In this document: in pieces, positions 42,146 to 53,600 of the stretch
How positions within the stretch are numbered: the first letter of the stretch is position 1
Layout: every line of letters starts with the position of its first letter
DNA from: Aquatica leii
Taxonomy: Eukaryota; Arthropoda; Insecta; Coleoptera; Lampyridae
Reading direction: 5' to 3'
DNA: 64,000 nucleotides
Assembly (NCBI GenBank): GCA_035610365.1
Contig: CM069432.1
Coordinates: forward strand, 71,118,520 to 71,182,519
The notes under the pieces: model-generated
Database searches by the model: none
What the model was told of the DNA's origin: nothing
Seen by the model: the letters and a program-made list of their open reading frames with translations, nothing else
Position numbers and translations under genes: made by a program

Positions 42146-44066
42146 CAGCTCAACCAAAATTTCGTGTCAGGGCGGAGTCAATGCGCACTGGCAAAGTTAA
42201 GAATGCAAGAGAAAGGGTTATTCTAGTCAAGCTGTTGTGGCGTACACTTGAAATTCTACACCTGTTTGTCTGCGTTGGTAGTTCTTGTTTTGCGTTATTT
42301 GTTTTGATTTTCGAAAGGAAATAATAGTTCTTTTCAGAACTCCATAGATTGGATTGAGTTCATCTTAGGTAGATAATGATAAAATTGTGTACGTATTTAT
42401 TTAATTAAGTTTTTTCTGCAGAAATGGATTTTAAAAGTAAATTGGACGGACGTGCTATTAACAGCCAAAGCCGGGAAATAATTAATAACGTGTTGGCGTT
42501 TATGACAGAGGAAGCTACGACAGGAGAAGTAAGAATTCCTCTTCATTGTATTAAAGAACGTGTTGCAGCAGCCACAGGTATTTCTGAAAGGTCTGTTTAC
42601 AGAATTGCATCCGAAAAGAAAAAAATCGATGCAGGTACAAATAATAATTCTTTATAAATATAGATAAATACAAACATTTTTTACATTTTCAGGTGAAAGT
42701 TCTAAATTTTCGTCTCCCAGAAAAACCATTATTAAAAAGAAAAGCAAACAAGAAATTGCTGATTTCGACAAGGGCATATTAAAACGAGTAATTCATAACT
42801 TCCACATGACGGATGGTACAGTACCGTCGCTTAAAACTATTTTATTAAAATTTAAAAATGCCGTTGAATTTGAAGGCGGTCGGGAAACTTTACGTAAGAT
42901 TATTCACGACATTGGATTTCGATGGAGAAAAACCAAATCTAATCGTCAAATATTAATGGAAAAAACCGACATCCAAAGATTAAGGGTAAACTATTTAAGG
43001 TCAATAAAAAACTACCGAGAAGAAGGCCGTCCCATTATATTTATGGACGAAACATATATTCACGCCTCGCACACAACTGCGCAAAGTTGGAGCGATGATA
43101 CTACTATGGGTTTGAAGCAACTGGTGGCAAACGGACGACGATTAATTATTGTACATGCTGGTGGAGAAAATGGATTTATCAAAAGAGCATCGTTAATTTT
43201 TAAGTCTGGGTTAAAAACTGGCGACTACCACGATGAGATGAATTTTCATAATTACTGTAAGTGGTTTGAGGGTAAATTACTACCAAATCTACCAGCACAT
43301 AGTGTTATCGTCATTGACAATGCACCTTATCACAATGTCCAAGTTGACAGGGCACCATCGTCAAATTCCAGAAAGGAAACGATGAAACAATGGCTGGAAA
43401 CGAGAAATATTCTTACCAACACGAAAATGTTAATATCAGATTTGTACCAATTAATTAAAGACAATAAGCCAAAATACGTACGCTATGCAATTGATGAAAT
43501 TTCATTAAAACAAGGTCACAAAATTTTAAGATTGCCTCCTTATCATCCGGATCTTAATCCAATAGAACTTGTCTGGGCATCACTTAAACAATTCGTTGCA
43601 CACAAAAAATAAACTTTAATTTAACAAACGTTGTAAATTTATGTGAAGAATTCTTTAATAGTTTTTCACAAGAAGAATGGCAACGACGCGACGTTGTGCT
43701 CATTCTAAAAAGTGTGAAGAAGATTTTTTAAGTAGAGAAGCAGTAATCAAAGCGGTCACTGAGCAATTAATTGTAAGTGTAACAAATACAGCTTCGGGTG
43801 ACGATTGGGAAGATGAATCTGAAAGTAAATTATCAGGAATTGAAGAACTATGATAAAATTATATACATTTTTATGTTTGTGTTTTTAATATTGTTAATCT
43901 ACTAAATTTGTAGTTTACTTAATAAAGATAAGTTAAACGAATTATCTTATTTATTCTATGCACGTGTACATTGCATTTCGTGCGTAAAATGCATCTTTGT
44001 TTATCCGAATGCGTTCTTCCTCTGCGCAGTTAAGTACGGCCCTGACACGAAATCTTGGTTGAGCTG
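42146..44066 (+). mobile_element. DD82E (Sailor-like) Tc1/mariner transposon
   Basis: 1921 bp with 28-bp terminal inverted repeats, one mismatch (CAGCTCAACCAAAATTTCGT left; G at the 13th base right), flanked by TA at 42144-42145 and 44067-44068. Removing the element and one TA restores the Copia frame exactly (KNF to NIEQCNGIS). It encodes one two-exon transposase. Confidence 0.93.
42424..43853 (+). pseudogene. DD82E transposase, two exons
   Basis: Exon 1 starts at ATG 42424 and encodes a helix-turn-helix (RVAAATGISERSVYRIASE). A 58-nt intron, 42635-42692 (GTACAAAT...TTTTCAG), joins in frame to exon 2. The catalytic residues are Asp in IFMDETYIHASH, Asp in VIVIDNAPYH and Glu in HPDLNPIELVW, with 82 residues between the second Asp and Glu by my count, the spacing of the DD82E/Sailor family. 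Frame damage occurs only at the C-terminal tail: a TAA at 43610-43612, after which NVVNLCEEFF and later SGDDWEDESE continue in shifted frames to TGA 43851-43853. Confidence 0.88.
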
Positions 44067-44841
44067 TAACATAGAACAGTGTAATGGAATTTCTACACCT
44101 ATGGAAAACAATTTTCAAATCGAAGTTGATAAAGAAATTGTAACTCATGTACCATATCGAAGACTGATAGGAAGTTTGATGTATCTCGCGGTTTCAACCC
44201 GTCTCGATCTGTCATTTTCGGTATCGGATCTTAGTCGTTTTTTAGACAAACTTTCTATGCAATTATGGAAAACTGGAAAAAGAGCGCTTAAATATTTAAA
44301 TAGTACTCAAACGATGGGATTAGTTTACAAGATAGGAAACACCAAACTAGAAGCCTATTCTGATGCTGACTGGGCTACTGACAGAATAGATAGAAAAAGT
44401 GTAAGTGGATCGATTATCCTATATGGAGGAAATCCAATATCGTGGTTTTCAATGAAGCAAAACTGTGTAGTAATGTCAACAGCCGAAGCTGAATATATTG
44501 CAGCTGCCAGTACTGCACAAGAATTAATTAACGTGAAAGGTGTTATAAGTGAATTTAATACTAATTGCGAAACAGTATTATACATTGACAATAGAAGTGC
44601 GATTCTTTTGTCAAAAGAACTCAAAACGTAGTAGACACATTGACATTAGAAACCATTTTTTGAAAGATTTAGTTTATGATAAGGTATTTGTTATTAATCA
44701 TGTTTATCCTTTAGAAAACATTGCGGATATGTTCACGAAACCGTTGTGTAAAGAAACATTTAGAAATAAGGCCCGACTTTGTAATATTTATGTTACGATT
44801 TATTATTTTTTATTGAATTGTAAATTTAAATCGAAGAGGAG
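44067..44841 (+). pseudogene. pol: Copia RT end and RNase H
   Basis: Resumes the Copia polyprotein after the transposon: NGISTPMENNF, VPYRRLIGSLMYLAVSTRLD, RNase H motifs YSDADWATDR, GNPISWFSMKQ, VMSTAEAEYIAAAS, then a shift near 44615 into SKRSRHIDIRNHFLKD and ENIADMFTKPLCK, the Copia C-terminus. Catalytic residues of RNase H look intact. The polyprotein ends shortly before the 3' LTR. Confidence 0.88.
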
Positions 44842-44950
44842 TGTTAAGATATATAAATCAGGGTAGCGGTAGTTAAGTAAAAAAAAAGGAACACACGTTG
44901 TAACCATAATAAATAATTATAGAGAATAAATAACTGCTTTTATAATCAAC
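44842..44950 (+). repeat. Copia 3' LTR, probable
   Basis: A purine tract (TCGAAGAGGAG) is followed at 44842 by TGTTAAGATATATAAATC, the usual Copia LTR start. The end is uncertain (about 44950) since no 5' LTR is left for comparison and LINE sequence begins soon after. Confidence 0.55.
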
Positions 44951-44984
44951 GTTAAAGTAAATAAAACTTTATTAAAACATCAAA

Positions 44985-45422
44985 GATATAAATAATAATA
45001 AAACCTCCAACTGTTATCAATCCCTCCTTCCTCTCGTCTATCATCTCTTTTATGTTTTTCCTTGTCTCTTTCATTCTACTGCTATAGACCGTCACTATTT
45101 TTATTTTTGTTTTTCCCCACTGTATGTTCTTTTCTACAACTCCTCTTCTCTGTTGCACTTTTTCTTTCTTTTCCTGACTCAACCATTTTTTTCTTATTCC
45201 CGTTATTATACCTCCCTTTGGCCTTTTTACTCTACTCTCTGCATGTTGCACCACCCACTCAAATTCCTCCAGCAACTCTTTTTCCCACCACTCCCATTCT
45301 TTTTCTTCCATCCATCTCTCTTGTAATCCCACTACATCCTGCTTCTTGATGTACTTCCAAAAATCCTGTTCCTTGTTCTTTATTCCCGCTACGTTCCAAA
45401 ATAATACTCTCAGTTCACTCAC
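44985..45422 (-). pseudogene. LINE ORF2, APE-type endonuclease N-terminus
   Basis: Minus strand from ATG 45422: MSELRVLFWNVAGIKNKEQ, then DVVGLQERWM (the E of the APE active site), KRPKGGIITGIRKKW, KIKIVTVYSS and EGLITVGG. The last matches the start of the endonuclease GGDFN motif and is cut off, with unrelated sequence continuing to 44952. This is the N-terminal endonuclease of a non-LTR retrotransposon, truncated next to the Copia LTR. Confidence 0.8.
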
Positions 45423-45429
45423 CTCCCCC

Positions 45430-46290
45430 TGTGCTGCTTCCTTAATTTTTTTTTTCCTTATTTTTCTTTTCCCTTTCCATCACTCATTATTCCTTTTCTT
45501 TGCCATTTCGTCAACCTTCTTTCCTTTATCGCCGCCGCTTCGCTCTTTAGTTTTTTGCCCTTTGGGAACCTATTGTTTCTCCTCTTTCTCTGCTCAGGCC
45601 CCTATCCCTGTCGTTCCATATGTATCTTCCTCCGTTCTCCATTTTTCTGTATCCTACCCGTACTCTTTTCCCTTCCGCTCTTTTTTCCATTGCTATGTCT
45701 ATTATTTCTCTTTGCACTCTTCTTTCTTCCCATGTCAAATCGTGACATATATATTCATGTATTCTTTAATTTCTTCTTCTCCGCCATCACCTTCTGCTTT
45801 TCCTCCCATTCTCCCATTTCCGATACAACCATCTCATTTTTCTTTTCTTTGTTTATGACTGTCACCTTTTTCACTTCTACTTTTACATTTAATTTTTCTT
45901 CTAGCATCAATGTTAAATCATTTTGTGGTTCTTTACTTCTCCGCTCCTTAATTACAATATTATTTCTCCTTTTCCGTCTTTCCTCATCTTCCGCTTTTTT
46001 CTCCAGTTTTTCTATTCTCCCGTCAGTTTCTTTTCTTCAACTTCTTTTCCCTTTCTCCTATTTCTTTTTAGCATATTTTCTTCCATATGTTTCATCATTT
46101 TCCTCATTAATTCTTTTAACTCCTCCATTTCTTGTCTTCCTCCTTCTGTTCTTGAGGTTTTTCCTTCGACTTTCTCCGTTATCTTTTTAATCTCCGGTGA
46201 TCTTATTGTTTTTTTTCCTCTTTCAAATATTTGTTGTCTTTTCTTTTCCTCTTCCTCTCTCTTTTTAATTCTAATTTTTAAATGTAATAA
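45430..46290 (-). pseudogene. LINE ORF1, charged coiled-coil protein
   Basis: The strongly pyrimidine-rich plus strand is the antisense of a Lys/Glu-rich ORF1. The minus strand reads long coiled-coil text with repeated EEEKKR and MRKMMKHMEE, then KERRSKEPQND and, at 45547-45738, DLTWEERRVQREIIDIAMEK, the end of ORF1 found in insect LINEs whose ORF2 starts with the endonuclease above. A few frameshifts occur. Only the region next to ORF2 is left. Confidence 0.7.
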
Positions 46291-46300
46291 TTTCTGTTAA

Positions 46301-46318
46301 TGTAGTAGTAGTAGTAGA
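46301..46318. repeat. TAG microsatellite
   Basis: Five TAG triplets at the upstream edge of the LINE fragment. Confidence 0.8.
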
Positions 46319-46396
46319 TTTATTTATTTAAATGTTTTATTTATACAATTGGCACAATTATATTCTGATTCACATGCGTTAGTGCTAAGTAGTGAT

Positions 46397-46437
46397 CTGA
46401 TGATGGCCCACACATAATTAGAAAGCCGAAACGTGTC
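46397..46437 (+). ncRNA. hammerhead ribozyme-like core, isolated
   Basis: CTGATGA (46397-46403), stem II GGC/GCC (46405-46407 with 46425-46427), GAAAC (46428-46432), then GTGTC (46433-46437). GAT before the first box can pair with ATT after GTC. All invariant hammerhead core bases are present. No Penelope ORF is near, so it may belong to a short retrozyme- or LINE-derived repeat. Confidence 0.55.
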
Positions 46438-48235
46438 ATTTTATAAGTCATAATACATATTAGTTCAACATTGGTTTTTATGTTTCTATTTATATAATTT
46501 ACACAACCAGTAATGAATGATCATTTTTATCAATTAAAATTTTGTTTAAATAAATAACGAACGAGTTGCATCAGGTTGTTTTGTATATCAAATTAAAATA
46601 CAAGTTCCAAAGATCTATACTGATTACTTTACCAGCAACGTAGATGAGATTTTGGTAGATTCTAAATATTGCAAACTATGCAAGTTTTAGAAAAATAAAG
46701 TAGTACAGCAGAGAATTAAAGTAGACCGAGTTCCATACCGAATAAGAATTGCAATTTAAAACTACATCATTATGTTTATCATCCATCGGTAAAACATAAT
46801 TGCATTCTAGAGTAACGTGGTACATCGATAAGTGACAACGTATGTCTATTCGTAGTATAATTTAAAATTAGCCATTTGTATGTAACAAAAATTAATGATA
46901 ACTTGCCAGACAGAAAGTTTATATTTTTTATCGCTTTCAGGATATTTGTATTTGTTATGAATTGTATTAATAATTTAAATAGTTGTTATCAAAGCATAGC
47001 TAAAGTGCATGATGTTTTATGCATTCACACATATAAACGTGATTAAATATGTGCAAAATTTTTGTAAGAGTTATGCGGCAGGTTGAACGTGTTATAGGAT
47101 TTCAGTTAAGCTAGCATATAAAAATACGGATGTACGCTTGAACACAAAACCAGTAAATTTAAAAAAATCGAACGAATCTCGTTTGGTATCGGCAAGATAC
47201 TAAAAAAATAATAATATTGTTATGCTAAGACAGTTTTATGATCTTGAGATAGCAGACTAATTGCACAATTAATATATTTATATAATCTATTTCGATTTTC
47301 TTTAGCTAATAGTATGTATGTACTATATTATTTAAATTAGTATTTTTGTTCCAGTTTAAAATTTATGATCTTTATTTATCCGATAGCAAAACGTTCTTTT
47401 AAAAATCTGTATTTAATTAAACGTTCAATTGCAAAATTTAGTTTTAGTAGGCTAAAACCGCTAGTATTTGTTTTTCTTAAATTAAACATGTATTTTGTAA
47501 TTCGTTAAAATCACAACCGTAAAAAATATGTCGATTTATTGCTGCACAATTTATATTAAAATAAGATGTTTTATACTTTTACATTTTGATTTAACATCTA
47601 TAAAATTAATAACTTTTTTGTTTGTTTATAACTTCACAACTGTGTAACGTAGAATGTTGAAATTTGGCACGGTATACTCCTCATGAAAAATCACGTCACA
47701 ACATTGAAATGTATCTAAACTTGCTAAATTTTGACTGTCAATAATAATTTTTTTTCTGAGCGGCATATCAAATTTTTGCCCTTCAGCTTAAATCATTACA
47801 AAAACATGTAAAATGTTTAACACGCTTTTACAGATATACCTATTTAAGTAAATCATAAAAAAATACTACAAAAATGTTAAAAAAGTAAATCGTGATCTCG
47901 AGGAAATAAAACATGACTAAACATTACTGTCAAAATTGTTGTGTATTAAGTTTATATTTTTTTTCTTCAAAACATTAAGTGTTTTAGAAAAAATGGTAAA
48001 TTGCTGCCGAAGTGTATTTCAATAAAGAGTTAGAAAAACGTCAACCAAGTTAATGACTGTACTGACAATTACAAAATAATTCGGGTTATAGAAATTTTGT
48101 TTAATCTAAAAAAACACAAAATACCGGTGAAAAGAATTTAAATATGACTGTAAGTAGTTGGTACAAATCAACATGTCACAATGTAAAATTGAATATACAG
48201 ATGTTGTTACCTGTAAAAAATAATCGTTTACAATC
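46438..48235. other. AT-rich intergenic DNA
   Basis: No coding region or repeat boundary recognised up to the third BEL LTR. Confidence 0.4.
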
Positions 48236-48415
48236 CGAAACTGTCGCGAAGAAAAATAGAAAGTCGACCAAACAGATCGAAGAAAAAGGTAGTCGACAAA
48301 GTAATGAAAACTAAGATGTAGTATTTATACCTTATATATAAATTAAGTTTTTTTCTTTTTATTGTATGCATTAAATACAGTTGAAAGTCGATTAACGTTT
48401 TTTATACTTGCTATC
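48236..48415 (+). repeat. 5' LTR part of the third BEL/Pao remnant
   Basis: Shares GAAACTGTCGC, AAAACTAAGATGTAGT and the following AT-rich text with 50459-50600. It lies immediately before a BEL-type primer-binding site. The left end was not determined. Confidence 0.6.
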
Positions 48416-48426
48416 TTTTTTCATTT

Positions 48427-48441
48427 TGGTGCCGAAACTCC
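48427..48441 (+). promoter_or_regulatory. BEL primer-binding site TGGTGCCGAAACTCC
   Basis: TTCATTTTGGTGCCGAAAC is the leader found after the 5' LTR of many BEL/Pao elements, where the TGG-starting segment binds the tRNA primer. Confidence 0.7.
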
Positions 48442-48502
48442 AAAAGTCTAACTCGTAAAGTGACGAAAAGTGTCTAACGAACAAAAATAATAAAAGGAAA
48501 AA

Positions 48503-48663
48503 ATGGAAGATGTTGCTGTAAAAAGTAGTAACGCCCAATTAAAGAAATTATTAAATTTCACAAAAAAACTAGCTAACGACAACGAAAAGGTTAACAAACT
48601 GTTGGTGTACCATGAGAGGATTAAAATGGCCAGTGTCTTGATTACAGGTTTTACATACACAAC
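48503..48663 (+). pseudogene. gag: BEL/Pao gag N-terminus, cut by a MITE
   Basis: ATG at 48503 follows the leader by 61 bp. The about 54 residues up to the MITE (AQLKKLLNFTKKLANDNEKV) are Lys-rich and helical, as at the N-terminus of BEL Gag. The frame then runs into MITE sequence and stops at 48698-48700. No zinc knuckle is left. Confidence 0.55.
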
Positions 48664-48893
48664 CAGTGGCGGCTTCTCCATTAGGTCATTTGGTCAATGA
48701 CCCTCTGAAAAATTACTAAAAATTGTTTTATTAATAATTTACAATTGCAAATATGTACCGTTTTATTTTGCTTATTCCAAATATAGATGAATTGACTTTA
48801 AATATAAATCGTTTATTAAGTATGCGTTTTTGAAGTATTATTATTGAAATGACCCTCTTTTGCCGCATTGACCACCAGCCAGCCAACAATGTT
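48664..48893 (-). mobile_element. hAT-type MITE in BEL gag
   Basis: Starts CAGTGGCGGCTTCTCCATTA and ends CATTGACCACCAGCCAGCC. The right 75 bp, reverse-complemented, match the repeat at 35828. Ends are decayed and no 8-bp target duplication was confirmed. Confidence 0.55.
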
Positions 48894-49263
48894 CTTTATG
48901 CTTTTATGAAATAATTTACTGACGGACGACTACTTATATTTTATGGTTTATATGGAATTGATTCAATAAACATTCAAAAATGTATGCACAAATTCAGTAT
49001 TTGAACGCATCGATTATTAAATTGTTTAGATTGCATTTATTCGTTCCGGGCCGTGTCTACTCGGAGAGATTCGGTGGCATTAATCAGAGTTACAAGAAAT
49101 AATACTTTTAGAAAATTCAGTGTTTATAAATTACGACTCTTGTATAATTTTTTTATTTTGCATTTTAATATGTTTATGTTCATCTTTTCTATATTATGTC
49201 ATTTTTTGTATTATATTTTTTAAATGTTTGTTTTTAGCATTCTTTTTAAATTCAAATAAACAT

Positions 49264-49376
49264 ATACTAACATTAGAATGTCTTCCGGGTTTGGACCGTG
49301 TCATAGTTGCAACCGGAGCTGCTCCGGTTGCAACTATGACACGGTCCAAACCCGGAAGACATTCTAATGTTAGTAT
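49264..49376. repeat. perfect 56-bp inverted repeat (Penelope termini)
   Basis: Arms 49264-49319 and 49321-49376 are exact complements around a single T. Each arm carries the pLTR end text GACACGGTCCAAACCCGGAA seen in degenerate form at 17245 and 50221. This is two inverted Penelope ends joined almost without a spacer. Confidence 0.95.
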
Positions 49377-50260
49377 AGATTCCGGCCGTGGAAGCCTTCG
49401 ATATTACATCAAATAAACATAATCTTCGATTTTCTTTAATTATTACATATTAGACATTTTTAGGAAATCTTTTAAATCCGACTTAAGTTTAGCGACGAGT
49501 TGCCCGACTGGACATTGTTTTAGAAGCAATTCAGAACAGCAAGACATAAGAACCAATCATTAAATGCTGTTGCCAATCTAGTTCTTTGGAACAATCGCAT
49601 TGCAGAAAAGCAACAGCAACAATTGGAGCTCTAACGCCTTTGAAAACATGATATAACGCCGTGATTGAGTTGTCTAATACGAATGTGAAAATCAACAAAG
49701 AATAAAAGACAACCATGTTCCAAACCTTTTATTTCTATTTTATACTTGGGAGTTATCAAAAATCTGTACGGTATGATGGTTAAGTCTGTAAGAATAAATT
49801 TGTTACTCTCCAGTATGAAAATGAAATACAACAAAAATATTCCATTGCAGCAGAACGTTCAATAAACATTGCCGAACAATTAAATCCTAAGCATCGTCAA
49901 CGTGTAGTGCAACGTCAAAATCCAAACGAGATGACAAACGCCACAATAACGGTAGTCGTACATCAAACCAAAACATTGCGCAATCAGCAAAATAATTTAC
50001 TGCGGTCGGATTTCCTAACTCTGTAGTGATTCTTTGATAGATTTTCGTTTGCTTTTTAAAGTTTATTGTTTTCTTTCTTATCTTTTCAGAGTTTAGATTC
50101 TGACTTGGTTCACAAGATAATTACCTAATTTTTTAAAAGTTTTTTTTTTTAGTTAGATTTCGGTTGCCTGTTTGAGTTCTTCAAAGTGGGCAAAACGTTA
50201 GCAACTTCGGTTTCAACAATGACACGGTTCAAACCCGGAAGACGTTCTCATCTTGGTATA
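49377..50260 (+). mobile_element. Penelope-like fragment inserted in the BEL remnant
   Basis: From the hairpin on, GGCCGTGGAAGCCTTCG (as near 18195) starts the element, and 50150-50260 is its 3' pLTR (AGTTAGATTTCGGTTGCC, GGGCAAAACGTTAGCAAC, CCGGAAGACGTTCTCATCTT). The RT and GIY-YIG parts are missing. 49840-50010 is open in one plus frame (KHRQRVVQRQNPNEMTNATI) but unrecognised. In the 3' pLTR the hammerhead boxes have been lost. Confidence 0.6.
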
Positions 50261-50261
50261 C

Positions 50262-50372
50262 ATTTGGAGCTTTATTGTTGAACGAACCGCATCACTGGGT
50301 GGTTTTTGGGAAAGGATAATAAAGACTGTTAAGAATTGTCTCAAATTTGTCATGGGAAAATCGAAGCAATTG
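50262..50372 (+). pseudogene. pol: BEL/Pao integrase fragment
   Basis: WSFIVERTASLGGFWERIIK followed by TVKNCLKFVMGKSK and a stop: the BEL integrase region around the W.F..ERA...GGFWER motif. It begins directly after the Penelope pLTR, so gag and most of pol were lost by deletion, with the Penelope copy now in between. Confidence 0.75.
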
Positions 50373-50454
50373 TAAACTCAAATTTTTTACGTACATCGAC
50401 GACAACAAAGATAATTTGTCAATTTGTCAGCGTTACGTTCCCTAATCTTGTAAG

Positions 50455-50620
50455 ATCGGAAACTGTCGCAAATAAAAGTAAAGAGTTCATCTAACCAACC
50501 AAAGAGAGATGTTATCAAAAAGTAACGAAAACTAAGATGTAGTTATATGCATACCTTATACATATTTGAATTGAGTTTTTTTGCATTAGTGTTAAATATG
50601 GTGTAGTGAACTATCATTTC
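50455..50620 (+). repeat. 3' LTR part of the third BEL/Pao remnant
   Basis: Diverged copy of 48236-48400 (GAAACTGTCGC at 50460, AAAACTAAGATGTAGTTAT at 50528). Clearly older than the Gypsy LTR pair, with many substitutions and small indels. Confidence 0.6.
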
Positions 50621-53600
50621 ACTTTCTAAATTAACAACCTGTGAATAACATACACGCTGTATGTATTTACTGCTTTTTTAACAAATAAACCTTTGTTTCT
50701 AAATTTTTGATATTGTTATCATTCGGTTATTGTTATCAAGCCCCAACGTGATTCTATTAAGCGTTGCGTAACAATGCAAAAAGCTCATATGAAATATTAA
50801 CGGCGTTTTCCACACTTTAAATTCTTACTTTATTAGATTTCCTTAGTTAAAACAGAATTGAATTTTTCCAAATGTCATTATTATGTAAGTATTTGTTACA
50901 CAATGTCAAGTCGGCAAATTTTTAAAAAGTTTGTCAAGTACTGAATCGAATAGATTAATAAATGCATTTACAAGTCTATAGAGTTATTTTTTCCAAATAG
51001 TATATTTCTTCATAATTTTCGAAATGCGTTGTTGGAACGAAAGACGTCTATCAAAAAGTCTTAAATGTTTAACGTTCGATTTCAAAATTGTTAATTTAAT
51101 AGGTAAGTATGCATATGCCAATCTTTATTTTTTCGTGTTGCCACTGAGCTAACTTAACAAAATGTATTATGTGTTACCTTTCGAGAATTAATTTAATTGC
51201 GAATCAAAGCCGAATACAGCTTCGATAATATATTTTTTATAATTTTAGTTTATGCTAATCAATTTTCTACTACTAATTTGTGTGAGTTTGATTGAAACCT
51301 TATCACGGGAAACATGCAGTGTTGTGATTTCAAAGAAAAATGTCGGGACAATAACCTAAGAATGCAGCTTCCTTAAAAAATGTTTCCTAAATAAAATCAC
51401 GTTTTGAAATGTAGACGATAACAAAAAATACAAGTTTACATTGATAAGTATTGTTGACATGCATTCTTATCAGTCTTACAACAGTACCATCTGTTGTTGT
51501 ATAGTGGCGAGTTTATGTAAAAAAAAGTTTCATCATTTTACTGTAACAATGGAACCACTTTACTGTATTTGATTTCTTTCCTTGTCTTAAGGTACTTCTC
51601 ACTGTACTAAATCCCAGCCTTAACATTTTATTTCACCAAGACTATAACCATAACATAACTTTCTTCTTACTTGTTTCGTGCTTCGAGCGAGTACTTTATC
51701 TGGCCAAAAACATTAATGTTCAACAAACAGTTGACAAGTCTTTATTTTGAAAAAAAAGTTGAAAAATTGTACAGAGCACGTCGCTTATTGGAATCACGGA
51801 GAATGTTATCAGTCGGCTAATATCACTTTATTAACGGACGAAATGGGCGTATGCTACTACATAAAAAAACACCGTTTATAGTAATCATAATTTCGGTTTA
51901 TGTTATAAATTTTCTTCTGTCGTTTGTTTCTATACGTGAACAATAACCTACTTTGCAGGAATTTAATCTTTTATCATTGTACCTTAAAAACAGTTTTGCA
52001 AATTTAACTTTATGTTTGCAGTGTTATTTATTTATTCAAGTATTTTGACTGACCTACAAACATTACATAATTTAAATATCTGTAAAAACGTTATTTTCTA
52101 GAATTAACTTAAAAAGCATGTGTGTTCTTAGAATTACAACTTAGTTTAACTACGTCGTATGTGATAACGTTATTTTGTATTAACGGCGTCAACAAACTAT
52201 TTAATGCTACAGGTCAGTAACTTTCGGGTTATTTGGCTTAAAATTTTATTTTTTTAAACGATTTAGAAAAATTTTAATCTTGAAATTTTTTTCCTTCTAA
52301 ATTAACAACCTGTTCAAGTCCCAACGTAATTCATTAAACGGGGTGCACTGTACTAGAAATGTTTTATCTGCTCTGTAGAACTTTAGTAGTAACAATTAAT
52401 TCGTTCCTAAAGCAAACATTGAAATAACACTACGTTGGTTAACCAAAGAAAAAAAATTGTACCAGTATTAAGTAATAATAATAAAAAACAACAATTGCCA
52501 AATGTCTCCCTCTGACTCACTACCGAAAAACTTTATTTTAACCAATTTTAAATTTTTTTTAAAGAGTTTTTGAAATATAGATAAAATTGCCCCCCTCTTA
52601 AACAATATAGGTAAAGTCACACAAAAATTGCTCCCCCCTAAAAAATAATTGGTATCGGCGTCTAGTAATGAGACGGAGGATGCTTGATTCGAAGGTTCGT
52701 GTAACAAAATGATGTAACGCTCAGATGAAACAAATCTGGAACTTGCGGTGATGACGAATTTCACTTCTTTTTTTGTATTTTTCGGGTGCAGTGTTTATTA
52801 TTATTAATCAAAATATTCCTTATAATTTGTTTTATGTTTTAAAAATATAATAAGTCTTAGTTCCACTCAGTAGTGATGAAAAATAATTATAGTAATTGCA
52901 GAATTAGATGAAAATTGCACATAAAAAATTTATTGAGCACAAAATTTAATACAAAAAAGTCCGCGGGAGTGTATAATTATATTTGATAGTCTAAGCGTTA
53001 CAAAATTTTAATGTAATGTGAGATATTTTTCGTGCAAATTTACATACTTGTATCTTCTAAACTATTGAAGGTAATTGTACCCTTCCGCTGATTTTTTTAT
53101 AGTAAATTTTCTTCTCTATAAAAACGTTTATGTGCAACTTTTTTCTATCTTGCACCGTTTTAGGGTAATAGTTTATTGGTTATTTTATGTTATTAAGCAA
53201 ATTATTTGAATACAAAAATTGTGGAGTGTGTATATTATGACACCGACAAAGCTACCCTTACCTGCAAAAAAAGCAGCGGTGGTCACCACAAGCAACTTGA
53301 CCGAAACACACTTGATCTACTAAACCGATAATTTATGTTCAAATTTTAAAATGCGTAAACGAAATAATTTAATAAACCTGATCTATAAAGTTTTATAATA
53401 AAAACTATCAGAAATTACTAATTTAAATCATAAATGATTTCACTCTAAAGTTATTAACATAGGACAAAAGTATGTAAAATAAAATTTGAGTACATTTTAA
53501 ATGTTGAAATTGTATTAACAGTCAAGCAATTGTAAAAATTGTTAGCGTTATAAATCTGTTAAGACTAGAGACAAGATTCATGTTAAAGTAAAGTTCATCC

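Noticed and set aside
45062..46300. Long plus-strand Phe/Ser/Leu-rich frames resembling membrane proteins
   Set aside because: They are antisense to the Lys/Glu-rich LINE ORF1 and endonuclease; the hydrophobicity is a by-product of the pyrimidine-rich strand.
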